Shown: in pieces, positions 8,665 through 16,378 of the stretch
Layout of the letters: every line of letters begins with the position of its first letter
Numbering within the stretch: the first letter of the stretch is position 1
From: Pseudomonadota bacterium
GTDB lineage: Bacteria > Pseudomonadota > Alphaproteobacteria > Sphingomonadales > Sphingomonadaceae
Length of the DNA: 52,487 bases
Assembly (NCBI GenBank): GCA_023416515.1
Contig: JAEZHP010000146.1
Location: 1-52,487, forward strand
Direction of reading: 5' to 3'
Program-made: the position numbers and the translations under genes
Notes under the pieces: generated by a model
The model's input: the letters and a program-made list of their open reading frames with translations, nothing else
The model's database searches: none
Told to the model about the DNA's origin: nothing

Positions 8665-9741
8665 TCAACTCTTCGCGGGGTTGGGAACCATGATCCGATC
8701 GCCCCGGTCGGCATTGGCTTCAAGCCGCCCCAGCGCCCACCCGGCGGCCTCGGCGACGACGGGGTCCTCGTCATGGACAAGCCTTTGGAGCGGCGCGATG
8801 AGGTCGGGAAGGCCGCTGTTGCCGGCGGCGATCGCGGCGTTGCGGACCATTCGGTTGCGGCCGATCCGCTTGATCGGAGAGCCCGAGAAGACCTGTCGGA
8901 ACGCGGCGTCGTCGAGCGCGAGCAGGTCGGCGAGGGCCGGGGCCGTCAGCTCGGCGCGCGGCGCGAAGGCGGCGTTGGCGCGGGCGGCCTGGGCGAACCG
9001 GTTCCATGGGCACACCGCAAGGCAATCGTCGCAGCCATAGATCCGGTTGCCCATCGGCTCGCGGAATTCGTGCGGGATCGGGCCCTTATTCTCGATGGTT
9101 AGGTAGGAGATGCAGCGCCGCGCATCGATCTGGAAAGGCGCCGGAAAGGCATTGGTCGGGCAGGCGTCGAGGCAGCGCGTGCACGAGCCGCAGCGGGCAG
9201 CATGGGCGACGTCGGGCTCGAGCTCCAGGGTCGTGAAGATCGCTCCGAGGAACAGCCACGACCCGTCCTCGCGGCTGACGAGGTTGGTGTGCTTGCCCTG
9301 CCAACCGAGCCCGGCGGCCTCGGCGAGCGGCTTCTCCATCACCGGCGCGGTGTCGACGAACACCTTCAATTCGCTCGGCACCTGCTCGACCATCCAGCGC
9401 GCCAGGTGCTTGAGCGCCTTCTTGACGGTGTCGTGATAGTCGCCGCCCTGGGCATAGACCGAAATTCGGCCGCGGTCGGGTTGCCCGGCGAACGCGAGCG
9501 GGTCAGCTGCGGGCGCGTAGCTCATGCCGAGCGAGATCACGCTCTTCACGCCCGGCCACAACGCCGTCGGGCGCGAGCGGCGCTCCGCCGTCTCCTCCAT
9601 CCAGATCATGTCGCCATGGGCGCCTCGGTCGAGCCATTCGCGAAGCCGCGCCGCGCTCGCCGGGGCCGCGTCGGCAGGGGCGATCCCGAACGCGCAGAAG
9701 CCGAGCTCGCGTGCTTTTTCCTCGAGGAGGCGGCGGTCCAT
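8665..9741 (-). CDS. queG: Epoxyqueuosine reductase QueG
   Basis: 358-aa cytosolic cobalamin- and Fe-S-dependent enzyme that reduces epoxyqueuosine to queuosine at position 34 of tRNA, the last step of the pathway. Two four-cysteine clusters are visible: CGSCTRCLDACP and CDDCLAVCP, for two [4Fe-4S] centres. The catalytic-Asp region is VDTAPVMEK. The C-terminal 60 residues look like a HEAT-type repeat (VVAEAAGWALGRLE). ATG 9741 (MDRRLLEEKA) is preferred; a longer start would run further into the leader of the divergent ABC gene. Its start lies 62 bases from the GTG of that gene, so the two probably share a promoter region. Confidence 0.95.
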   Translation of the reverse strand: MDRRLLEEKARELGFCAFGIAPADAAPASAARLREWLDRGAHGDMIWMEETAERRSRPTALWPGVKSVISLGMSYAPAADPLAFAGQPDRGRISVYAQGGDYHDTVKKALKHLARWMVEQVPSELKVFVDTAPVMEKPLAEAAGLGWQGKHTNLVSREDGSWLFLGAIFTTLELEPDVAHAARCGSCTRCLDACPTNAFPAPFQIDARRCISYLTIENKGPIPHEFREPMGNRIYGCDDCLAVCPWNRFAQAARANAAFAPRAELTAPALADLLALDDAAFRQVFSGSPIKRIGRNRMVRNAAIAAGNSGLPDLIAPLQRLVHDEDPVVAEAAGWALGRLEANADRGDRIMVPNPAKS

Positions 9742-9803
9742 AGCTTGCCATGTGGCATCGCGGGGCGATAGCACAAGCCATATCGGCGGGGAGCTTGGCG
9801 GGC

Positions 9804-10754
9804 GTGAGCGGCGGTTTAGCGATTGAGGCCAAAGGCCTTTTCAAGGCTTTCGACGGCAAGCCTGCAGTCAACGGCATCGACCTTCAAGTGCCTCAGGGCA
9901 GCATCTACGGGATCCTCGGCCCCAACGGCGCCGGCAAGACGACGACAATCCGGATGCTTCTCGGGATCATCGAGCCCGACCGCGGCAGCCGCACCTTGCT
10001 CGGCCGCGACCGCCCGCTCGATGCGGCGCGCGAGGTCGGCTACCTTCCCGAGGAGCGCGGCCTCTACCCCTCGATGCACTGCCGCGAGGCGATCGCCTTC
10101 ATGGGCGCCCTTCGCGGCCTTCCGCTCGACGTCGGCCGCAAGCGCGCGGACATCCTGCTCGGCGACAATGGCCTCGGCGATTATGCCGCAAAGCCGATCA
10201 AGAGCCTGTCCAAGGGCATGGCCCAGACCGTCCAGCTGTTCGGCACCATCGTCCACCAGCCTAAATTGGTCGTCCTCGACGAGCCTTTCTCGGGCCTCGA
10301 CGCGATCAACCAGGGTCGGCTCGAGCAGCTCATCCGTGACGAGGCTGCGGCGGGAACCACGGTCATCTTCTCGACCCATGTCATCCACCATGCCGAGCGG
10401 TTGTGCGAGCGGATCGCGATCATCGCGGAGGGCAGGGTTCGCTTCGAGGGCGAGGTCGCGGCGGCGCGCGACCGGCTCCGTCCCCAGGTCCGCCTTCGCA
10501 CCCGCCAGCAGGACGGCGCCTGGCGCTCGGCCTTGCCGGCCGAGGCTGTCCGCAAGGGCGAGGTGTGGCATTTCGAGCTTCCGCTCTCCGGCGTCGAGCC
10601 GCTGCTCAAGGCGCTGATCGACGGCGGCGCCGGAATCGAGGAATTGTCGATCGAGCGGCCCGGCCTTCACGACGCCTTCGTCGCAATCGCCGGTGAGGCG
10701 GCGGCCCGTGCGATCGAGGAAGACCAACGGCGCGACCTGGAGAGTGCGGCATGA
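9804..10754 (+). CDS. ABC transporter ATP-binding protein (NatA-like)
   Basis: 316-aa ATPase of an ABC-2 type exporter. Walker A is GPNGAGKTT, the signature is LSKGMAQ (a degenerate LSGGQ, usual in this NatA-like group), Walker B is LVVLDEPFSGLD, and the H-loop is STHVIHHAE. The C-terminal ~80 residues form the DUF4162-like extension typical of sodium and drug exporters. A GTG start at 9804 is chosen because GGGGAG lies about 10 bases upstream; an ATG at 9750 would extend the protein with sequence unlike the family. The stop overlaps the permease ATG (ATGA, 10751-10754), so the two form an operon. The substrate is unknown. Confidence 0.9.
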   Translation: MSGGLAIEAKGLFKAFDGKPAVNGIDLQVPQGSIYGILGPNGAGKTTTIRMLLGIIEPDRGSRTLLGRDRPLDAAREVGYLPEERGLYPSMHCREAIAFMGALRGLPLDVGRKRADILLGDNGLGDYAAKPIKSLSKGMAQTVQLFGTIVHQPKLVVLDEPFSGLDAINQGRLEQLIRDEAAAGTTVIFSTHVIHHAERLCERIAIIAEGRVRFEGEVAAARDRLRPQVRLRTRQQDGAWRSALPAEAVRKGEVWHFELPLSGVEPLLKALIDGGAGIEELSIERPGLHDAFVAIAGEAAARAIEEDQRRDLESAA

Positions 10755-11995
10755 CCAACCTGCTCGAAAGCGCCCTCGTCATCGCCCGCCGCGATTTCAT
10801 CGCGAGCGTCTACACGCGAAGCTTCATCTTCTTCATGCTGACTCCGTTGCTCGTGGTCGGCTTCTCGATCCTGATCGGCTTCGTCAGCGCCAAGTCGGAT
10901 ATGGAGGACATCCCGGCCGTCGCCGTGGTGACCGACAGCGCCACCGCCGACGCCCTCAACCAGGCCCGCGCCAAGCTGGTGTCGCAGACCAGCGAGCGCA
11001 GCTTCCCTGTCCTTCGCCGCGTGGATCCGGCCGAAAATGTCCAGGCGCAGGCGCGGATCCTCCTGGCCGACGAGGAAGCCGGCCTGTCCAGCGTGTTCAG
11101 CGGCACGCTGGACCGCCCGGTGCTCCACGGCCCGGGCCGGATCGACGAGTTCGTCGGCGAGCGAATGAGCCTCGTCATCGAGCAGGCGCAGCGCAACGCC
11201 GCGCTTGCCGCCGCCGCGCCGGATTTTCGCCCCGCCGCGATCCAGCGCGACATTACAGGAGAGGCTGTCGGCAACCTTCGCGAGATCCGCACCGGAGTCG
11301 CCCGCTTCGGTCAGTTTATCGTCTTCTTCTTCACCTTGCTCCTCGCGACGATGCTTCTGTCGAACCTCATCGAGGAGAAATCCAACAAGGTGATCGAGGT
11401 GCTCGCCGCCGCGGTTCCCCTGGATTCGATCTTCCTCGGCAAGCTTCTCGCCATGCTCGCGGTGTCGCTGGTCGGGATCGCCTTGTGGGGCGGCGTGTTC
11501 GCGCTCGCGGCCGCCTTCTCCGTGCAGCTTCTGCCGGAGGGGGTCGAGCTTCCGGCGATCTCGCCGGCGGTTGGCTGGGGTGCCTACGCCCTGCTTCTGC
11601 CGATCTACTATACGATGAACTACATGCTGCTCGGCTCGCTGTTCCTCGGAATCGGCGCGCAGGCGAACAGCGTCCGCGAGGTTCAGACCCTCAACATGCC
11701 GATCACCTTCCTCCAGATGGGGGTGTTCGTCCTTGCGATGCTTGTGGTCGGCAACAAGGGCGGCCTCCTGCCGATGGTCGCCTATATCTTCCCGTTCAGC
11801 TCGCCGCTCGCGATGATCGCTGAGGCGGGCCAGTCGCCGGCCTTGTGGCCGCACCTGCTCGCCATCGCGTGGCAAGCCCTGTGGGTGTTCCTGATCATCC
11901 GGATCTCGGCCGGGCTGTTCCGCAAGACCGTGCTGAAATCGGGGGGCGAGGTGCGCATCATGCCGCGCCTGTCGCTTGGCCGGCGCCGCGGCTGA
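10751..11995 (+). CDS. ABC-2 type transporter permease (NatB-like)
   Basis: 414-aa membrane subunit that pairs with the upstream ATPase. One N-terminal helix (about residues 23-46) is followed by a large extracytoplasmic domain (about 50-185) and then five hydrophobic segments. The motif SNLIEEKSNKVIEVL after helix 2 is characteristic of NatB/ABC-2 exporters. Start and stop overlap with the ATPase gene by four bases. Homologues export sodium, drugs or unknown compounds; nothing nearby defines the cargo. The gene is followed by tRNA-Ser on the opposite strand. Confidence 0.9.
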   Translation: MTNLLESALVIARRDFIASVYTRSFIFFMLTPLLVVGFSILIGFVSAKSDMEDIPAVAVVTDSATADALNQARAKLVSQTSERSFPVLRRVDPAENVQAQARILLADEEAGLSSVFSGTLDRPVLHGPGRIDEFVGERMSLVIEQAQRNAALAAAAPDFRPAAIQRDITGEAVGNLREIRTGVARFGQFIVFFFTLLLATMLLSNLIEEKSNKVIEVLAAAVPLDSIFLGKLLAMLAVSLVGIALWGGVFALAAAFSVQLLPEGVELPAISPAVGWGAYALLLPIYYTMNYMLLGSLFLGIGAQANSVREVQTLNMPITFLQMGVFVLAMLVVGNKGGLLPMVAYIFPFSSPLAMIAEAGQSPALWPHLLAIAWQALWVFLIIRISAGLFRKTVLKSGGEVRIMPRLSLGRRRG

Positions 11996-12025
11996 TCCAC
12001 GGCGCCGCGGCGGCCTTTCGGCTGG

Positions 12026-12115
12026 CGGAGACGGAGGGATTCGAACCCTCGGTAGGAGTAATCCCCCTACGGCGGTTTAGCAAACCGCTGGTTTCAGCCA
12101 CTCACCCACGTCTCC
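12026..12115 (-). tRNA. tRNA-Ser(GCT)
   Basis: 90-base class II tRNA read on the minus strand. The acceptor arm GGAGACG pairs with CGTCTCC, and the anticodon loop TTGCTAA carries GCT, closed by a GCGGT/ACCGC stem. A long variable arm with stem TAGGGGG and CTCCTA follows, and the T arm contains GGTTCGAATCC. The discriminator is G; CCA is not encoded. It reads AGC and AGU serine codons. Confidence 0.96.
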
Positions 12116-12287
12116 GCGACCGGCCGGAGCGATGCCTATAGTGAGGCATTTCGGCCTCTTCAACCGGGCATTCAGACTCGGTCCGGCGCAATTCCGACTC
12201 GCCTCGCCGCCCGTTCATGGACGTGAAAGCTCATCCGTGAGCATGCTGTGGCCAAGTTGTAATGCGTGACCTGCGGGGGTTTTCGCC

Positions 12288-13058
12288 ATGAAGAGGGCGT
12301 TCGTTCATCTTGCCGCTTTGGCGGCTTTCGTCTCGCTGCCCGGCGTCGCGTCGGCGCAGGTGCAGACCGTCGATCCGGATACCGGCGCCGGGTGGCAGAC
12401 CCCGGCCGAGGATCCCTACGAGCAGCAGCAGCCGGCGGCCCCGCCGGCCGGCGACGAATGGACCCCGCTCGGCACCGCGCAGGAAGAGGCCGCCGCCGCG
12501 AATTCGACGCCGACCCAGACGGCCCCGGCCGTTCCGCCCGCTCCGACCAACAACTCCAGCCCGACCGCGCGCAACGAGACGGTTCCTCGCGAGGACATCT
12601 TCGCTGCCGCCGAGGGCGTGTTCGGCCGCGGCGCCGAAGGCCTTGCCGGGATCCTCGAGGACATCCTTCGCGACCAGGGCGAGCCGATCGCCTATATCGC
12701 CGGCCAGGAGGCCAGCGGCGCGTTCGTCCTCGGCGCGCGCTGGGGCTCGGGCGTCATGCGTCACCAGATCGAGGGCGACCGGGTCGTCTACTGGACCGGC
12801 CCGTCGATCGGCTTCGACGCCGGCGCCGACGCGAGCAAGGTCTTCATCCTCGTCTACAATCTCTATGACGGGCAGCAGCTGTTCCGCCGCTATCCCGGAG
12901 GCGAGGGCCGGGCCTATCTGGTCGGCGGGTTCAGCGCCAATTACCTGCGCCGCGGGGACGTCGTGCTGATCCCGGTCCGCCTCGGCGTGGGCGCGCGCCT
13001 CGGGGTCAATGTCGGCTACATGCGCTTCTCCGAGCGCAACCGCTGGCTGCCCTTCTAA
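12288..13058 (+). CDS. DUF1134 family periplasmic protein (EipA-like)
   Basis: 256-aa exported protein. A signal peptide (residues 1-22, cleavage near ASAQ) is followed by a low-complexity Pro/Ala/Gln/Thr-rich linker (about 24-90) and a DUF1134 domain (about 94-256). In Brucella the DUF1134 protein EipA folds as a small beta-barrel in the periplasm and is needed for envelope integrity. The same role here is by family. GGGGG lies 9 bases upstream of the ATG. No CtrA box was found upstream. The gene ends by sharing the bases CTAA with the convergent pyrC stop. Confidence 0.85.
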   Translation: MKRAFVHLAALAAFVSLPGVASAQVQTVDPDTGAGWQTPAEDPYEQQQPAAPPAGDEWTPLGTAQEEAAAANSTPTQTAPAVPPAPTNNSSPTARNETVPREDIFAAAEGVFGRGAEGLAGILEDILRDQGEPIAYIAGQEASGAFVLGARWGSGVMRHQIEGDRVVYWTGPSIGFDAGADASKVFILVYNLYDGQQLFRRYPGGEGRAYLVGGFSANYLRRGDVVLIPVRLGVGARLGVNVGYMRFSERNRWLPF

Positions 13059-14098
13059 GCGGCGCCGGCGAACTTCCAGCCCAAAGTCTCGCCGGCGTGG
13101 AAGGGGACGACGTTCGTCCCCGCGGCCGGCAGGCTGTCCGGCACGGCCTGCTCCGCGCGCACCAGGGTCACCCGCGCCTCGTTGAGCGGTAGGCCGTAGA
13201 AACGGGCCCCATTCTCCGAAGCGAACGCCTCGAACCTGTCGAGCGCGCCTTCCTCCTCGAACACGCTCGCATAGCTTTCGAGCGCATAGGGCGCGTTGAA
13301 AATGCCCGCGCAGCCGCAGCCGCTTTCCTTGGCCTCGATCGAATGCGGCGCGCTGTCGGTGCCGAGGAAGAATTTGGGCGAGCCCGAGGTCGCCGCCTCG
13401 CGAACCGCCAGCCGGTGCTTCTCCCGCTTGGCCACCGGCAGGCAATAAGCGTGCGGCCTCAGGCCCCCGGCGAAGATGGCGTTGCGGTTGATGATGAGAT
13501 GCTGCGGGGTGACGGTCGCGGCGATGTTCGGCCCCGCCGCCATGACGAAGTCCACGCCTTCCGCGGTGGTGATATGCTCGAACACGATTTTGAGCTCGGG
13601 CATATCGAGGACGACTCCTGACAGCACCCGCTCGATGAACACCGCCTCGCGGTCGAACACGTCGACCTCCGGGTCGGTCACCTCGCCATGGACGAGCAGC
13701 GGCATCCCGATCGCCTGCATCCGCTCCAGCACCTTATAGATGTTGCGGATGTCGGTGACGCCATGGGCGCTGTTGGTGGTCGCGTTGGCCGGATAGAGCT
13801 TGCACGCCGTGAACACGCCCTCCGCATGACCGCGCGCGATCTCGTCGGCGTCGGCGTCGTCGGTCAGATAGCAGGTCATCAGCGGCGTGAACTCCGCTCC
13901 TTCCGGGAGCGCCGCAAGGATCCGCCCGCGATAGGCCCGTGCCGCGGCCACGGCCGTCACCGGCGGCGCCAGGTTCGGCATCACGATCGCCCGCCCGAAG
14001 TGCCGAGCCGTATACCCCGCCACCGCCTCCAGCATCGCCCCGTCGCGAAGGTGAACATGCCAATCGTCGGGGCGGCGGATGGTGAGGGTCTGGGGCAT
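13055..14098 (-). CDS. pyrC: Dihydroorotase (PyrC, class II)
   Basis: 347-aa cytosolic enzyme that cyclises N-carbamoyl-aspartate to dihydroorotate in pyrimidine synthesis. Zinc and catalytic residues are all visible: H14 and H16 (HVHLRDG), K100 (carboxylated Lys, CKLYPAN), H137 (LLVHGE), H175 (FEHITT) and D248 (GTDSAPH). Length matches the E. coli class II enzyme. ATG 14098 (MPQTLTIRR) is chosen because the family begins just before the first zinc ligands; a start at 14140 adds 14 non-conserved residues. The gene stands alone and converges on eipA. Confidence 0.95.
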   Translation of the reverse strand: MPQTLTIRRPDDWHVHLRDGAMLEAVAGYTARHFGRAIVMPNLAPPVTAVAAARAYRGRILAALPEGAEFTPLMTCYLTDDADADEIARGHAEGVFTACKLYPANATTNSAHGVTDIRNIYKVLERMQAIGMPLLVHGEVTDPEVDVFDREAVFIERVLSGVVLDMPELKIVFEHITTAEGVDFVMAAGPNIAATVTPQHLIINRNAIFAGGLRPHAYCLPVAKREKHRLAVREAATSGSPKFFLGTDSAPHSIEAKESGCGCAGIFNAPYALESYASVFEEEGALDRFEAFASENGARFYGLPLNEARVTLVRAEQAVPDSLPAAGTNVVPFHAGETLGWKFAGAA

Positions 14099-14266
14099 GC
14101 CGCGGCTTGTGACCGCATCACCCCTCCCTTTCAAGGGCACCCGACCGGCCGCACCCCTGCCCTCGATGACGCGCGCATGCTGCGCTTCATCCCCGTGAAG
14201 AGGTGCCGTTGCCGTCTATAGCTGAGAGCGACCGTGCCCGCGCGGAGGCGGCAAAGGCCGCAGCAA

Positions 14267-14695
14267 TCAGTCGCCGCCGACCCGGACCATCGGGAGGCCG
14301 TCGAGGATCTTGCGGCGGAGCTCGAACTCGGCGCCATATTGCCCGACGGCGCGGGCGGCGGCCCGCTCGACGAGCATCCGCGCCAGCACTGCATGATCGG
14401 TGAGGCGCGACCAGCCGCACTGCTCGATCGAGACCGGCTGGCGGAACTTGGCGCCGAACTTGTCGCCGCGGCGCCAGGTCACGTAAGCGAGCTCAGACCC
14501 GATCCCGGGCAGCTCGAGGGTGACGCAGCTTCCCACCGTGACCCGGGCCTCACATTCGGCCCGGAAGCCGTTGCTGGACAGGTCGAGCACGCGCACTTCC
14601 AGGCTGCTCCACTCGTTGGGATGGAGCCGTGCCGGCTCGTCCAGAGCTAGTCTTTTCTCCCGCCGCACCTGTGCCTCTCGCTCGCTCCTAGCCAC
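14267..14695 (-). CDS. PilZ domain protein
   Basis: 142-aa soluble protein with one PilZ domain, which binds cyclic di-GMP. The RxxxR motif is RREKR (residues 11-15) and the DxSxxG motif is D38-L-S-S-N-G43. The C-terminal ~40 residues form a helical tail of unknown role. It is divergent from a second PilZ gene 125 bases away; both have the two binding motifs, so both may respond to the same second messenger. The effector target is unknown. Confidence 0.85.
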   Translation of the reverse strand: MARSEREAQVRREKRLALDEPARLHPNEWSSLEVRVLDLSSNGFRAECEARVTVGSCVTLELPGIGSELAYVTWRRGDKFGAKFRQPVSIEQCGWSRLTDHAVLARMLVERAAARAVGQYGAEFELRRKILDGLPMVRVGGD

Positions 14696-14820
14696 CGAGG
14701 TTTAGCCCGATTCCGGTTAATGAACTGCTGCCACGCCGGCCATCCGCTTCATCTTGCTAGGAATTCGGTAAAACTTCTCTGTCATAGAGCGGCCGGTTCG
14801 AAATGAGAGGCGCAAGTCCG

Positions 14821-15222
14821 ATGAATGAATTTCGGTCCGCATTGCGAAATGGCGAAGTGAACCAGGTGGTCCGCCCGGCCGCCAAGAAGGAAAATTGCCG
14901 CAGGCGCGTGGCGGCCGACACCGGCCTCACCAACATTCTCATTCCGCGCGGCGAGCGCCGAACGACCAACCAGCGCCGCGAGGATCGCTTTCGCGGCGTC
15001 GTCGAGCGCGCGACCGTCTTCTTCCGCCGCAAGAAGGTCCTCGCCAAGATCGTCAACCTGTCGGGCAGCGGACTGATGCTCGAGGCGCCTATCGAGCCGC
15101 GCATCGGCGAGAAGCTGCGCGTCGAGTTCGAAGGCTTCGAGTCGCTGTACGGCCAGGTCTGCTGGGTCCGCGACGGCCGTTGCGGAATCGATCTCGGCGA
15201 CGGAGCGATCCAGCTCGACTAA
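14821..15222 (+). CDS. PilZ domain protein
   Basis: 133-aa soluble PilZ protein with a ~50-residue N-terminal basic extension. The motif RREDR (52-56) and N79-L-S-G-S-G84 form the cyclic di-GMP site. ATG 14821 is preferred over 14803 because a GAGAGG lies about 10 bases upstream. It is divergent from the PilZ gene at 14267. Fifty bases separate it from dinB downstream, with a small GC-rich hairpin between. It may be a single-domain receptor acting on motility, cellulose or other surface functions, but no target gene is near. Confidence 0.85.
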   Translation: MNEFRSALRNGEVNQVVRPAAKKENCRRRVAADTGLTNILIPRGERRTTNQRREDRFRGVVERATVFFRRKKVLAKIVNLSGSGLMLEAPIEPRIGEKLRVEFEGFESLYGQVCWVRDGRCGIDLGDGAIQLD

Positions 15223-15271
15223 GCCTCATTAGCAGCTGGCGGCGCGCAGCCGCCGCGGCTACAAACAAAGG

Positions 15272-16363
15272 GTGAACGCAGAGCCCGCGTCCCCGCTGCG
15301 CAAGATCATCCATGTCGACATGGACGCCTTCTATGCGTCGGTCGAGCAGCGCGACGATCCCGAACTTCGAGGCAAGCCGCTCGCGGTCGGCGGCGGCTCG
15401 GAACGGGGAGTCGTGGCTGCGGCAAGCTATGAGGCGCGGGTCTATGGCGTTCGCTCGGCGATGGCCTCGGTCACGGCGCGGCGGCGCTGCCCGGACCTGA
15501 TCTTCGTCAAGCCGCGCTTCGACGTCTACCGCGCCGTCTCCCAGCAGATCCGGGCGATCTTCGCCGACTATACGCCGCTGGTCGAGCCGCTCAGCCTCGA
15601 CGAGGCCTATCTCGACGTCACCGAGGATCTGAAGGGCATCGGAATCGCGACCCGGATCGCCGAGGAGATCCGAGCCCGGATCCGCGCCGAGACCGGCCTC
15701 ACGGCGTCGGCCGGGGTGTCCTACAACAAGTTCCTCGCCAAGCTGGCCTCCGACCAGAACAAGCCGGACGGCCTGTGCGTGATCACCCCCGCCAAGGGAG
15801 CCGCATTCGCCGCGAGCCTTCCGGTCAGCCGCTTCCACGGAGTTGGACCCAAGACGGCCGCCAAGATGGAGCGGCTTGGAATCGTCACCGGCGCCGATCT
15901 CGCAGCCAAGGACCTCCCCTTCCTCGAGCGCCATTTCGGGAGCTCGGGCCCCACCTATTACCGTCTCGCGCGAGGCATTTGCGACCGCCAGGTGAGACCG
16001 GACCGCGAGCGCAAGTCGATCGGCGCCGAGGACACGTTCATGGAGGACCTGACCGACGCGGCTAGGATGGAGGCCGAACTCGACCGGATCAGCCACACGA
16101 TCTGGTCGCGAATGGAGGGCCGCGGGATCGAGGGACGGACCGTCGTCCTCAAGATGAAGTATCAGGACTTCCGCATCGTCACCCGCAGCCATTCGCTTTC
16201 GCGGCCGGTGGCGGGGCGCGAGGAATTCTATGAGATCGGCCGAACGCTGCTCCACCGGCTGGTCCCGGTCGCCAAGCCCGTGCGCCTGCTCGGGCTCACC
16301 CTATCGGGCCTCCGCAACGACGAGCCGACGGTTGAGATCGAGCCGGTCCTGCCGCTTCTGTGA
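15272..16363 (+). CDS. dinB: DNA polymerase IV (DinB)
   Basis: 363-aa Y-family translesion polymerase. Catalytic residues are D16 and D18 (HVDMDAFYASVE) and the SLDE motif (LSLDEAYLD, about residue 110). The helix-hairpin-helix region (FHGVGPKTAAKM) and the little-finger domain follow. The last residues (PVLPLL) resemble a beta-clamp binding motif. The start is GTG. No GAAC-N7-GAAC LexA box is visible upstream, so unlike the imu operon it is not obviously SOS-controlled here. Confidence 0.95.
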   Translation: MNAEPASPLRKIIHVDMDAFYASVEQRDDPELRGKPLAVGGGSERGVVAAASYEARVYGVRSAMASVTARRRCPDLIFVKPRFDVYRAVSQQIRAIFADYTPLVEPLSLDEAYLDVTEDLKGIGIATRIAEEIRARIRAETGLTASAGVSYNKFLAKLASDQNKPDGLCVITPAKGAAFAASLPVSRFHGVGPKTAAKMERLGIVTGADLAAKDLPFLERHFGSSGPTYYRLARGICDRQVRPDRERKSIGAEDTFMEDLTDAARMEAELDRISHTIWSRMEGRGIEGRTVVLKMKYQDFRIVTRSHSLSRPVAGREEFYEIGRTLLHRLVPVAKPVRLLGLTLSGLRNDEPTVEIEPVLPLL

Positions 16364-16378
16364 CCTTGTCAGGCAAGC

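Noticed and set aside
15272..15272. LexA control of dinB
   Set aside because: No GAAC-N7-GAAC or GTTC-N7-GTTC pattern in the 50-base gap before it.
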